A DNA stretch of 64,000 nt from positions 62,001 to 126,000 of the forward strand of contig NZ_JAGGPX010000015.1 of assembly GCF_018613575.1 (NCBI RefSeq), given 5' to 3'. The position numbers and the translations under genes were made by a program. Below the pieces are notes generated by a model that saw only the letters and a list, made by a program, of their open reading frames with translations, ran no database searches and was not told the origin of the DNA. Shown here piece by piece: positions 44,379 through 52,169 of this stretch (position 1 is the stretch's first letter; each line of letters begins with the position of its first letter). This DNA comes from Planococcus sp. ISL-110. GTDB taxonomy: Bacteria > Bacillota > Bacilli > Bacillales_A > Planococcaceae.

Positions 44379-45373
44379 GCGAATGCTTTGCCTCCTTTAC
44401 GGACTATGATCAGGAAGAAGGGCAAGCCAATGATCGCAATGATTGCGGCTACCGGTGTTTCGAATGGTGAATTGATGGTTCGGCCGATGAGGTCGGCGAG
44501 CAGCATGAAAATGGCTCCTGCAACTGCGGACATCGGAATGATGAAACGATAATCGGTTCCGACAATCGCCCGTACCACATGCGGAATCATCAGGCCGATA
44601 AAGGCCATATTGCCGGCAAGCGCAACGGCGGAACCGGCAAGAAGCGTGATGACGACAAAGAGAATTGCTTTAATCTGCGCCGTTTTTTGCCCTAAACCGA
44701 TGGCGGCTTCTTCACTTAAGCTGAGGATGGTCAACTGACGCGACAGCAGCAAAGCAATCAGCAAAGACACGGCGATAAACGGAACAACCACTTGCAGCTG
44801 TCCCCAGGAAGTGCCGATCAAACCGCCGGCAGTCCATTGTGAAACGTTTTTTGAGATATTGAAATACAGGCCGATCCCTTCAGCAATTGCTGTCAGAAAG
44901 GCCGAAATGGCAGCTCCTGCAAGAACGATCCGAAAAGGTGAGAAACCGCCTTTTTTTGCAGCACCGATGCCGAACACCAAAGCCGCACCGGCCGCCGCTC
45001 CGATAAAGCAGGCAATCATGATGCCGAAATAATTGGCTGCAGGAATGAAGGCCAAAGTGAAAGCAAGCGCGGCGTTGGCACCGGCTGTCAAGCCAAGAAG
45101 ACCTGGATCGGCCAGCGGGTTTCGGGTCATGCCCTGCATCATCGCGCCAGACACTGCAAGAGCGGAACCAACAAAGATGGCGGCGATTTCACGCGGCAGC
45201 CGGATTTCCCGAATGACCCCGATGCCATCACTGGAGCTGGTTGAAAATAATGCCAGTCCCACTTCTTTCAGGCTGATGTCCGCCGCCCCGAAAATCAGAG
45301 AGACGATGAGTGTCAGCACTAATGCAAGTAAGCTTAAGATAAATTTAATTGGAAAGGAAACTTTGGGGCTCAT
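44375..45373 (-). CDS. Iron-siderophore ABC permease (FecCD family, first subunit)
   Basis: FhuB/FecD-like permease of 332 residues. Signatures: REIRLPREIAAIFVGSALAVSGAMMQ, TRNPLADPGLLGLTAGANAALAF, WTAGGLIGTSWGQL and GNMAFIGLMIPHVVRAIVGTDYR. It lies 300 bases after the binding-protein gene; that gap contains a terminator-like hairpin and dispersed repeats, so expression of the permeases may be reduced or uncoupled from the first half of the operon. Confidence 0.92.
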   Translation of the reverse strand: MSPKVSFPIKFILSLLALVLTLIVSLIFGAADISLKEVGLALFSTSSSDGIGVIREIRLPREIAAIFVGSALAVSGAMMQGMTRNPLADPGLLGLTAGANAALAFTLAFIPAANYFGIMIACFIGAAAGAALVFGIGAAKKGGFSPFRIVLAGAAISAFLTAIAEGIGLYFNISKNVSQWTAGGLIGTSWGQLQVVVPFIAVSLLIALLLSRQLTILSLSEEAAIGLGQKTAQIKAILFVVITLLAGSAVALAGNMAFIGLMIPHVVRAIVGTDYRFIIPMSAVAGAIFMLLADLIGRTINSPFETPVAAIIAIIGLPFFLIIVRKGGKAFA

Positions 45374-45397
45374 TGATCATCATCTTTTCCTGAGATT

Positions 45398-45433
45398 AAA
45401 AGAGGAATTCTAAAATCAGAATTCCTCTTTTTT
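45398..45433. terminator. Terminator-like hairpin inside the siderophore operon
   Basis: AAAAGAGGAATTCT / AGAATTCCTCTTTT, symmetrical; 25 bases upstream of the first permease start on the minus strand, where it has a T4 tail. Confidence 0.7.
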
Positions 45434-45458
45434 AGTATAGAAGTCGAATGAAATTATT

Positions 45459-45477
45459 AGTTATATAAGTTGAACTA
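45459..45477 (-). repeat. Short dispersed motif, copy 3
   Basis: Minus-strand TAGTTCAACTTATATAACT, matching the motif at 11493 and 49355 with small differences, in the gap inside the siderophore operon. Confidence 0.6.
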
Positions 45478-45563
45478 CTTAATCGTACACAACAGATATT
45501 TCAAAAAACTGCTGGTAAGTGAGTGAAGAAATAGACACTTATCGCTAGTGAAGTAACTTTCTC

Positions 45564-45644
45564 AGCGCCGTCGTCCACGGGCGCTAGGCGAAGCAAGAAG
45601 ACAGATGATTTTTCCGGCTTCTTGCGAGAGCCATGCCCAAAGCG
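45564..45644 (+). repeat. Dispersed repeat family B, copy 1
   Basis: AGCGCCG...GCTAGGCGAAGCAAGAAGACAG then CCGGCTTCTTGCGAGAG...ATGCCCAAAGCG; internal arms GCAAGAAG/CTTCTTGC form a hairpin. It matches 49242-49324 over most of its length, same orientation. Confidence 0.75.
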
Positions 45645-45673
45645 TTTTACAAAATGATGATTCTACAGCACTA

Positions 45674-46600
45674 TCATTCACCTAAAAAGTTTTCGATAAA
45701 GAATTCCAATTGGTATTCCAGTGTGATCGGATCGTTAAAGTAAAACTCTTTGGCGTTGGCTTCAAAGATTTGGCCGTTTTGAGCGGCAGGTGTGTTTTGG
45801 TACAGGTCAGTTTCCTGGAATGAGTTGTCTTGCGTGCTGTCTTTGCTGAAGATGACGTAATCACCCATGTATTCCGGCAATACTTCCTGAGAAAGCATAT
45901 AATAACCGTCTGCTAAAGCCATTTCTTCCACTTTTACAGGCATTTTTAATTTCATCTCCTGGTAAAGGATTTCCGTTCCGCGTCCCCAGTTGTCTCCAAA
46001 TACATAGATTTGCTTGTCGAAGTTTTCAATAACGGAAACGGTTGTGTCTTCGCCAATTTCAGCGCGGATGTCGTCCCCGGCTTGCTGTGCGCGTTGCTGG
46101 AAGTCCGTGATCCAGGTTTGGGCTTGTTCTTCTTTGTTCAGCACTTTTCCGATTTCCAGATGCTGATCCAAATAGCTCAAGTTGCCGTAAGTGAATGTGA
46201 CCGTTGGTGCGATTTCGCTCAATTTATCGATGTTGTTGATGGTTGAGCCGCCAAGGATCAAGTCAGGCTCTAATTCGATGATCTTCTCAAGGTCTGTGTC
46301 TGCTACTTCTTCCACATCTGCCAGCGCTTCTTCAAAACGCGGATTGTTTTTTGACCAAGAATCGACTCCCACTAAAGGAACGTCCAAGGACATAACGTCA
46401 CCGGTGTAAGAAGATAGTACGATTACACGTTGTGGATCTGCAGGAACTTCAACCGGGCCGCTTTCAGATTCATATGTAATGGTATCGGAAGTTTGGTCAG
46501 CAGTGGCGCTTTCAGTTTCCTCCGTAGTTGATTCGGAATTGCAGGCGCCAAGGATCAGCAGCAAAGTAAATAAAAATAGGGGCAAGAATAATTTTTTCAT
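45674..46600 (-). CDS. Iron-siderophore ABC substrate-binding lipoprotein
   Basis: Class III (FhuD/FecB-type) binding protein. ATG 46600 is chosen because it begins a signal with lipobox LILGAC; earlier in-frame ATGs would place it inside the ATPase gene. It has 308 residues: a Ser/Thr/Glu linker, then VEVPADPQRVIVLSS, PLVGVDSWSKN, LEPDLILGGS, APTVTFTYGN, and a C-terminal lobe with VIFSKDSTQDN. It starts only 5 bases after the ATPase stop. The ligand (hydroxamate, catecholate or ferric citrate) cannot be told. Confidence 0.9.
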   Translation of the reverse strand: MKKLFLPLFLFTLLLILGACNSESTTEETESATADQTSDTITYESESGPVEVPADPQRVIVLSSYTGDVMSLDVPLVGVDSWSKNNPRFEEALADVEEVADTDLEKIIELEPDLILGGSTINNIDKLSEIAPTVTFTYGNLSYLDQHLEIGKVLNKEEQAQTWITDFQQRAQQAGDDIRAEIGEDTTVSVIENFDKQIYVFGDNWGRGTEILYQEMKLKMPVKVEEMALADGYYMLSQEVLPEYMGDYVIFSKDSTQDNSFQETDLYQNTPAAQNGQIFEANAKEFYFNDPITLEYQLEFFIENFLGE

Positions 46601-46605
46601 GTCGG

Positions 46606-47397
46606 TTAGACTCCTTTGATTAAGTTGTATGTTGTGCACATCGGTTTTTGTGTTCGTGGATCCAGCCCGATTTCGGCATCGATTCGGAATACTTCTTTTA
46701 ATACGGGCTGGGTAATGACTTCGTGGCAATTGCCGGATTTGACGATTTGCCCGTCTTTCATGGCGATGATGTGATCGGCAAAACGCGCCGCCTGGTTCAG
46801 GTCGTGAAGCACCATGATGATGGTCCGTTCCTGTTCCCGGTTGAGTTGCTGCAGCAGCTCCAAAATTTCCAGTTGGTGGGCCATGTCCAGGTAAGTGGTC
46901 GGCTCATCTAGGAAAATCATTTCGGTTTCCTGTGCCAATGCCATCGCAATCCAGACACGTTGGCGCTGGCCGCCGGATAAAGCATCAACCGGATGGTATT
47001 TGAAAAATTGCGTGCCGGTGACGTCGAGTGCCCAATTGATGATCTCGTAATCCCTTTTGGACAGTCGCCCAAAACCCTTCTGATAAGGAAAACGGCCGTA
47101 GGAAACCAGCTCGCCGACCGTTAACCCTGCGGCACTGTCCGGGGTTTGAGGAAGAATGGCCATTTTCTTTGCCAGGGACTTCGTGTTTTCCAGTGCAATA
47201 TTGCTGCCATCCAATACCACTGTTCCGGATTGATGCGAAATCACCCGAGTAATCGCTTTTAACAGCGTTGATTTGCCGCAGCCATTGGAGCCGATGATTG
47301 TTGTGATTTTCTTGTCTGGAATTTGGACGGTCAAATCTTTGACAATCAACCGGTCTCCATAACCGATATTCAGCTCCTCGGTGAATAAGCGCACCAT
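46606..47397 (-). CDS. Iron-siderophore ABC transporter ATP-binding protein (FhuC/FecE type)
   Basis: ATPase of 263 residues. Walker A GSNGCGKSTLLKAI, Q-loop PQTPD, signature LSGGQRQRVWIAMAL, Walker B MIFLDEPTTYLD and switch His in VLHDLNQAARFADHI. It is the first gene of the operon ATPase, binding protein, permease, permease. AAGGAGGT lies 8 bases before ATG 47397. Expression is likely iron-repressed, given the Fur box just downstream of the -10. Confidence 0.94.
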   Translation of the reverse strand: MVRLFTEELNIGYGDRLIVKDLTVQIPDKKITTIIGSNGCGKSTLLKAITRVISHQSGTVVLDGSNIALENTKSLAKKMAILPQTPDSAAGLTVGELVSYGRFPYQKGFGRLSKRDYEIINWALDVTGTQFFKYHPVDALSGGQRQRVWIAMALAQETEMIFLDEPTTYLDMAHQLEILELLQQLNREQERTIIMVLHDLNQAARFADHIIAMKDGQIVKSGNCHEVITQPVLKEVFRIDAEIGLDPRTQKPMCTTYNLIKGV

Positions 47398-47437
47398 CCC
47401 AAAAACCTCCTTTTCTAAATTTATATTCTTTTTCGTT

Positions 47438-47456
47438 GATAATGATTCTCATTTTC
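47438..47456 (-). promoter_or_regulatory. Fur box of the siderophore operon
   Basis: Minus-strand GAAAATGAGAATCATTATC matches the 19-base Fur consensus at 17 positions. It covers about +6 to +24 of the predicted transcript. Confidence 0.88.
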
Positions 47457-47468
47457 AGTACAATCAAT

Positions 47469-47497
47469 ACTATAAGACTAATTTTTAGCGTTGTCAA
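47469..47497 (-). promoter_or_regulatory. Sigma-A promoter of the siderophore operon
   Basis: Minus-strand TTGACA (47497-47492), 17 bases, TATAGT (47474-47469), immediately before the Fur box. Confidence 0.82.
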
Positions 47498-47528
47498 TAC
47501 GAAATATAAAAGGATAGGGTGAATATAG

Positions 47529-48578
47529 ATGGTGGAAAAAGAGCTTTTTGATGTAACGATTATAGGTGGGGGGCCTGCGGGGCTATATTCAGCTTTTTAC
47601 AGCGGGCTGCGGGAAATGAAAACGAAGATTATCGAATTTCAGCCGCAATTGGGCGGCAAGCTTCATGTCTACCCCGAGAAAATGATTTGGGACGTGGGAG
47701 GACAGCCACCAATCCAGGGAGCCAAACTTATCGACCAATTAGTTGCACAAGGGCTGACATTTCAACCGGAAGTCGTATTAGACGAAAAAGTAGAATCCAT
47801 AGCGAAAAACGAAGAAGGTATTTTTGAATTGATCGGTTCTTCGGGCCAAGTACACTTGTCGAAAACGGTCATCGTCGCAGTGGGTGGTGGTATCCTGAAT
47901 CCTCAAAAACTGAAGATTGAAGGAGCCGAACGCTTTGAAGTATCCAATCTGAATTACACGGTCAAATCACTGGGTCGCTTTAAAGGCAAGACGGTCCTCA
48001 TTTCGGGAGGCGGAAATTCTGCAATCGACTGGGCCAATGAGCTGGAGCCAATCGCCAAAAAAGTATACGTCACCTACCGCAAGCCGGAACTTGCAGGACA
48101 TGAAGCACAAGTGACACAGCTCATGAACGGATCAGCCATTTGCTGCCTGCATACAAATATTACGCGCCTGATCGCTTCAGATGGTCGGGATGCCATTGAA
48201 TTTGTCGAACTGACCCATCAGGAAACAAATGAAAAGCAAGTGTTGCCGATCGACGAAATGATCATCAATCACGGTTACGAACGCGACATCAGTTTGCTTG
48301 GCAATAGCCCCTTGAACATTGAAATTGCAGATGATTATTACATCACCGGCACGCCGAGCAGCGAATCTTCAGTAGCTGGCCTTTTTGCAGCGGGGGACAT
48401 CCTGCAGCATGAAGGGAAATTGAATTTGATTGCCGGAACCTTCCATGACGCGGCAAATGCAGTCAATAAAGCCAAGCATTATATTCAGCCGGACGCGAAC
48501 AAAATCGCGATGGTGTCTTCTCATAATGAAGTATTCAAAAAGCGCAATAAAGAATTGGTCAAGCAATTACTGGTGTAA
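47529..48578 (+). CDS. Ferredoxin/flavodoxin-NADP+ reductase (thioredoxin reductase-like, YcgT/YumC type)
   Basis: FAD enzyme of 349 residues passing electrons from NADPH to ferredoxin, flavodoxin or ferric siderophores. FAD-binding GGGPAGLYSAFYSG (about 14-27), NADPH-binding SGGGNSAIDWANEL (about 160-173), and GLFAAGDILQH near the C-terminus. It lacks the CxxC of true thioredoxin reductase, which places it in the type-2 FNR group. Divergent from the Fur-controlled siderophore operon; the shared 130-base region suggests iron control and a role in reductive iron release (inference). AGGGTGA precedes ATG 47529. Confidence 0.9.
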   Translation: MVEKELFDVTIIGGGPAGLYSAFYSGLREMKTKIIEFQPQLGGKLHVYPEKMIWDVGGQPPIQGAKLIDQLVAQGLTFQPEVVLDEKVESIAKNEEGIFELIGSSGQVHLSKTVIVAVGGGILNPQKLKIEGAERFEVSNLNYTVKSLGRFKGKTVLISGGGNSAIDWANELEPIAKKVYVTYRKPELAGHEAQVTQLMNGSAICCLHTNITRLIASDGRDAIEFVELTHQETNEKQVLPIDEMIINHGYERDISLLGNSPLNIEIADDYYITGTPSSESSVAGLFAAGDILQHEGKLNLIAGTFHDAANAVNKAKHYIQPDANKIAMVSSHNEVFKKRNKELVKQLLV

Positions 48579-48660
48579 GACAAGACTTCTCCAAATTGTT
48601 TCAGTTAGTCCAAACAGAGGTATAGAAGGCTGTTAAGAAAATTCGGAGGAGGAATTGGCA

Positions 48661-49080
48661 ATGGAATTAAAAGATTATGGAGCAGAATCGTTTGTGGTGA
48701 ATATCGAAGAGGCGACCAAGCAAAATGACACATTCCGTACCGCTTTGTGGACAGGAAAAAACCTGCAGGTAACCGTGATGAGCATTAGAGTGGGGGATGA
48801 CATCGGCCTGGAAGTCCATGAAGAAGGTGATCAATTTCTGCGGATTGAGTCTGGAAAAGGATTTGTCCAAATGGGCGACAGTGAGGACAACCTTACATTC
48901 GAAGAAAACGCCGAAGATGACTATGCCATCATGATTCCAGCAGGAAAATGGCATAACGTCACAAATACGGGCGATAACCCTTTAAAAATCTATTCAATCT
49001 ACGCGCCGCCTGAACATCCACACGGCACGGTCCATAAAACCAAAGCAATTGCTGACAAAGCAGAAGAAGAGGAAGAATAA
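48661..49080 (+). CDS. Single-domain cupin protein
   Basis: 139-residue cupin. ATG 48661 follows GGAGGAGG. Cupin motif 1 is seen as EVHEEGDQFLRIESGKG, with the metal-ligand pattern only partly kept (one His, Glu), and motif 2 as PAGKWHNVTNTGDNPLKIYSIY. An acidic C-terminal tail (EEEEE) is notable. Homologues of this type are annotated as cupin-domain proteins without defined substrate. It lies 80 bases downstream of the reductase gene and may be co-transcribed. Confidence 0.82.
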   Translation: MELKDYGAESFVVNIEEATKQNDTFRTALWTGKNLQVTVMSIRVGDDIGLEVHEEGDQFLRIESGKGFVQMGDSEDNLTFEENAEDDYAIMIPAGKWHNVTNTGDNPLKIYSIYAPPEHPHGTVHKTKAIADKAEEEEE

Positions 49081-49109
49081 AAAAAACGGCCCAAGTGGCC
49101 GTTTTTTTT
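49081..49109 (+). terminator. Terminator
   Basis: AAAAAACGGCC / GGCCGTTTTTT with a 5-base loop, right after the cupin gene. Confidence 0.9.
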
Positions 49110-49241
49110 ATATTAGTGAAATAATCAGATTTAACAACAAGCACTTTCTTGGTGAGATTGTGCAAATCAGCTAAATTGCTCCAACTCTTTTATGATTACA
49201 GGGGAAAATCATAAGCTTGCTTTGAATTTACTAATTTTTTT

Positions 49242-49324
49242 AGCGCCGGCGCGTCCAGGGGCTAGGCGAAGCAAGAAGACAGGCGTTCTTTGCCTGGCTT
49301 CTTGCGGGAGGCATGCCCAGAGCG
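49242..49324 (+). repeat. Dispersed repeat family B, copy 2
   Basis: AGCGCCGGCGCGTCCAGGG then GCTAGGCGAAGCAAGAAGACAGG and CCTGGCTTCTTGCGGGAGG; hairpin arms GCAAGAAGACAGG/CCTGGCTTCTTGC. Companion of 45564-45644 and 22533-22565. Confidence 0.75.
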
Positions 49325-49354
49325 GCCGAAGCGTTGGCGAAAAGCTAGTTTCTT

Positions 49355-49375
49355 TAGTTCAACTTATATAGTTTA
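49355..49375 (+). repeat. Short dispersed motif, copy 4
   Basis: Identical over 21 bases to 11493-11513 (core TTCAACTTATATAG). It lies 30 bases after repeat family B copy 2. Confidence 0.65.
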
Positions 49376-49419
49376 CTTTGACACCAACTGTTTGCAACGC
49401 ACTTAAAAGCAAACTTCTT

Positions 49420-50619
49420 TTATTTATAAGCCAAAGCCGCCGCGTCCGCGCGCTCTTTTTTGCCGTGCATCCCATAATACAGAACCGCAGTAGCCAGAAC
49501 CGCAAAGCCAAGTATCCCATACAGCGAACTATAACCGATCAGCGGAATCACAAAGCCTAGCAGATACGGGCCAAAGCCAAGCCCTGCATCCATCGAAATG
49601 AAAAACGTCGAGGTTGCAAGCCCCATCCGATGAGGCGGCGTCAGTTTGACTGCGACAGCTTGTGCCGTTGACTGCATGTTGCCGAAGCCAAAGCCGATCA
49701 ACGCACCGGCTACCAGCAAGCCTGTACTGCTGCTCGACAAGCTCAACAAGAACAATCCTGCTGCAAAAACAGCGAAGGCTGGATACATGATAAAGTTTGC
49801 ACCTTTCAAATCCATCAGCCGACCGGTAAATGGCCGTGAAACCAATATTGCCAATGCATAGACCAGGAAGAAATAGCTGGCTGCTTCCACCAAATTCTCT
49901 TCCATGGCGTAAAAGTTGATGAAAGACAGGACACTGGAATAACAAAGGGCAACTGCCAAACTAACGAGTGCAATTGGGACGGCCTTCGTTTCGATATAAT
50001 CGGAAATTTTAAACCCTTTCGTTTCGTCAGTGGAGGGCGGGGCATCAATTGGTGGTACATAAAGAAATAAAGACACGATTAAGCTGATTGTGCCTAGAGC
50101 TAAGCACAATGCGAAAATCATTTCATAGCTGCTGTACTGGCTCATCATCAACCCGATAAACGGCCCAAAAGCGGTCGCCAATGTCGCGCTGAGACTGAAA
50201 TAGCCGATTCCTTCGCCTTTGCGTCTCATTGGAATGATCTGGGCAACGATGGTTCCGGCTGCTGTGCTTGCCATCCCTAAGGTCATGCCGTGCAAAAAGC
50301 GGTTGAGCAGCAGAAAAGACAGCCCGAAGTTCAGGAAATAGAAGAACGTGGTCAGCGTAAACAAAGCGAGACCGATGATTAAGGTCCGTTTACGGCCGAT
50401 TTTGTCAATGGTACGGCCAATGATCAGCCTTCCAGCTAAAGCACCCAGGATGAAAATCCCGGTAACCAGTCCGGCTTCGCTCGTTGAGGCGTTATATTCT
50501 TCGACGGCGTATACAGCGATGGTGACCATCAAGAGATAGAAAATGAGGACTAAGAAAAAGTTCACCAAGGCAGTGACGATAAAGTCTTTTGTCCATAAAG
50601 CAGGTTTTGAAGTGTTCAA
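49420..50619 (-). CDS. MFS transporter
   Basis: Twelve-span major facilitator of the DHA1 drug/H+ antiporter type, 399 residues from TTG 50619; AAGGAG lies 8 bases before it, and longer in-frame starts have no ribosome binding site. Motif A GRLIIGRTIDKIGRKRTLI follows TM2, and RFLHGMTLGMASTAAGTIVAQIIP is the TM4-TM5 segment. Similar Bacillus proteins are uncharacterised efflux carriers. Its position among iron genes (siderophore importer, reductase, heme monooxygenase) allows a metallophore or drug export role, but the sequence does not decide. Confidence 0.83.
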   Translation of the reverse strand: MNTSKPALWTKDFIVTALVNFFLVLIFYLLMVTIAVYAVEEYNASTSEAGLVTGIFILGALAGRLIIGRTIDKIGRKRTLIIGLALFTLTTFFYFLNFGLSFLLLNRFLHGMTLGMASTAAGTIVAQIIPMRRKGEGIGYFSLSATLATAFGPFIGLMMSQYSSYEMIFALCLALGTISLIVSLFLYVPPIDAPPSTDETKGFKISDYIETKAVPIALVSLAVALCYSSVLSFINFYAMEENLVEAASYFFLVYALAILVSRPFTGRLMDLKGANFIMYPAFAVFAAGLFLLSLSSSSTGLLVAGALIGFGFGNMQSTAQAVAVKLTPPHRMGLATSTFFISMDAGLGFGPYLLGFVIPLIGYSSLYGILGFAVLATAVLYYGMHGKKERADAAALAYK

Positions 50620-50678
50620 TAAAAATTCTCCTTGCTGAGTAATATAATTCATAAGACAGTAAATAGACAGGCACAAAA

Positions 50679-50712
50679 GAAACAGACAGCCAAAACCAGG
50701 CTATCTGTCTGT
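50679..50712 (-). terminator. Terminator after the heme monooxygenase gene
   Basis: ACAGACAG / CTGTCTGT arms around GCC...GGC; on the minus strand a T-rich run (TTTCTTTTG) follows. Confidence 0.6.
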
Positions 50713-50717
50713 ATTCA

Positions 50718-51062
50718 TCAGTTTGAAGTTTTGGCTTCAATAAGGGCGGCGATTTTGGTGATCACCAGTTCACTGCCAAGCATTGGCGATTCTTTTTTTG
50801 GTTCACTGCTGTCCGCATTCGCTTCAGGGCGTTTATGGGCTTCTTTAAAGGTATCACTGGTTTTCCAGGCCTCAAAGTTCTCCAGAGTCTCCCAATACAT
50901 ATTAACGTTCAATTCATCATACTCGGTCAAGTCTTGTGTAATCGTCACTTCGACTTTGATGAATCCTTCCATTTCCTGCAATGCACCTGGGCGGGCGAAG
51001 TTAGGAGCCATTTTTTCTGCGAATCCCGGTTTCATTTTAATACGGTTGGTTACGATATACAT
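50718..51062 (-). CDS. Heme-degrading monooxygenase (IsdG/HmoA type)
   Basis: Small ABM-fold enzyme of 114 residues releasing iron from heme. ATG 51062 is chosen (AAGGAGAG 7 bases upstream). The catalytic triad of the family is visible: Asn in IVTNRIKM (about residue 6), Trp in EAWKTSD (about 66) and His in KEAHKRPE (about 76). MEGFIKVEVTIT and the SPMLGSELVITK tail resemble B. subtilis HmoA. It lies close to the siderophore operon, supporting an iron-acquisition role. No clear Fur box was found upstream. Confidence 0.85.
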   Translation of the reverse strand: MYIVTNRIKMKPGFAEKMAPNFARPGALQEMEGFIKVEVTITQDLTEYDELNVNMYWETLENFEAWKTSDTFKEAHKRPEANADSSEPKKESPMLGSELVITKIAALIEAKTSN

Positions 51063-51479
51063 CAAGAATCTCTCCTTTTTCGTTCAAATTTGTGGTTCTC
51101 ACTGTTATTAACTTTATCACATTCTGCAATTTGATGTGTGTTCTGCAGGCATCGCTTATCTTTTTCTGTCCAAGTATCTCTCAGTAAATTATTCTTGTGA
51201 AAATATCGGAAATGAGGTTGGCTGGATGACGCCTCAAAGAAAAGCCTTGAGCTGGGTAGGAAGCAGCAGTTCTTATATCAGTCAGCCCGATATCCAATAA
51301 GTTGAGCATGTGATGCTTGGGCGAATTGGTCATTGCACAAGTTAAGAAATGCCAGAACACAATCGCTTCTCTACTGTCGTGTAAGGTCAGTGTTGGTTTT
51401 TTTGTCGGCGACTGTTTATTATATAGTTTTTACCCCGAATTAGCGGCTTTTGGCCAATTGCTAGAGCCGGTAAGCTATG
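51063..51479. other. Gap without a confident gene
   Basis: Contains the promoter region of the heme monooxygenase gene on the minus strand. Frames such as one near 51227 (MTPQRKALSWVGSSSSYISQ, 24 codons) are too short and unrecognised. Possible gene scrap. Confidence 0.35.
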
Positions 51480-51486
51480 CCAACAA

Positions 51487-52080
51487 TCAATAACTTTCGC
51501 TCTTCGCCAGATGTACAGTACAATTATACAGCGAGCAGTTCCACTGGCTTTCGGTGTTTTTTAAAATCGTGATGGAGGTATTGTCCATGGAGGTTTCCTT
51601 GAATTTTTCAGGCAGCAGTTTTTGCAGTGTGAGACCAATTAAAGCCCCGTGGCTGACAAGCAGCACACGCTGGCCATTGAAATTTTCCAGGATGTCCTCG
51701 AGGCAGGATAGTCCTCTTTCAGTTGCCACATCCAGGTTTTCCATCGCCAAATCGAGCTTGCGCCAATCGGTTCCCCATTTTTCAAGGCGCTCTCTTTCTG
51801 TTGTGCCTTCGATCTTGCCGCCGCTTCTTTCGCGCAGCCGCGTGTCAAAATGGCTGACCGGCAATTGTAGCTTTTGGCCAATGATTTCAGCGGTCTCTTT
51901 TGCGCGGGACAAATCACTGGAGATGATCAGATCCCAATTTTCTTCAGTGGCAAGGCGGTTTGCAAGCGACTGGGCCTGCTGCCTTCCTGTTCTGTTCAAC
52001 GGGACATCCGAAGATCCCTGGGCGATGCCCTTTATGTTCCAATCCGTTATGCCATGACGTACCAAACCAATTGTTGTCAA
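51487..52080 (-). CDS. Histidine phosphatase family protein
   Basis: Phosphoglycerate-mutase-like phosphatase, 197 residues. TTG 52080 is preferred because AAAGGAG lies 9 bases before it; an ATG 9 bases earlier would abut that site. Motifs: LVRHGITDWN (phosphohistidine), LNRTGRQQAQSLA, SDLSRAKETAEII, RLRERSGGKIEG (catalytic Glu region) and LLVSHGALIG (second His). It is close to the CobC/PhoE/YhfR group of broad phosphatases; substrate unknown. A possible promoter-distal neighbour of nothing: both flanks are intergenic. Confidence 0.87.
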   Translation of the reverse strand: MTTIGLVRHGITDWNIKGIAQGSSDVPLNRTGRQQAQSLANRLATEENWDLIISSDLSRAKETAEIIGQKLQLPVSHFDTRLRERSGGKIEGTTERERLEKWGTDWRKLDLAMENLDVATERGLSCLEDILENFNGQRVLLVSHGALIGLTLQKLLPEKFKETSMDNTSITILKNTESQWNCSLYNCTVHLAKSESY

Positions 52081-52130
52081 TAGAGCCATCTCCTTTGCTG
52101 TACTATCAGAATAACTGAAATGGGATTTAT

Positions 52131-52165
52131 AGAAAAGAGGCAGCCTACCTGGCAGCCTCTTTTCT
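52131..52165 (-). terminator. Terminator after the symporter gene
   Basis: AGAAAAGAGGC / GCCTCTTTTCT hairpin with a 13-base loop. Confidence 0.7.
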
Positions 52166-52169
52166 CGGG

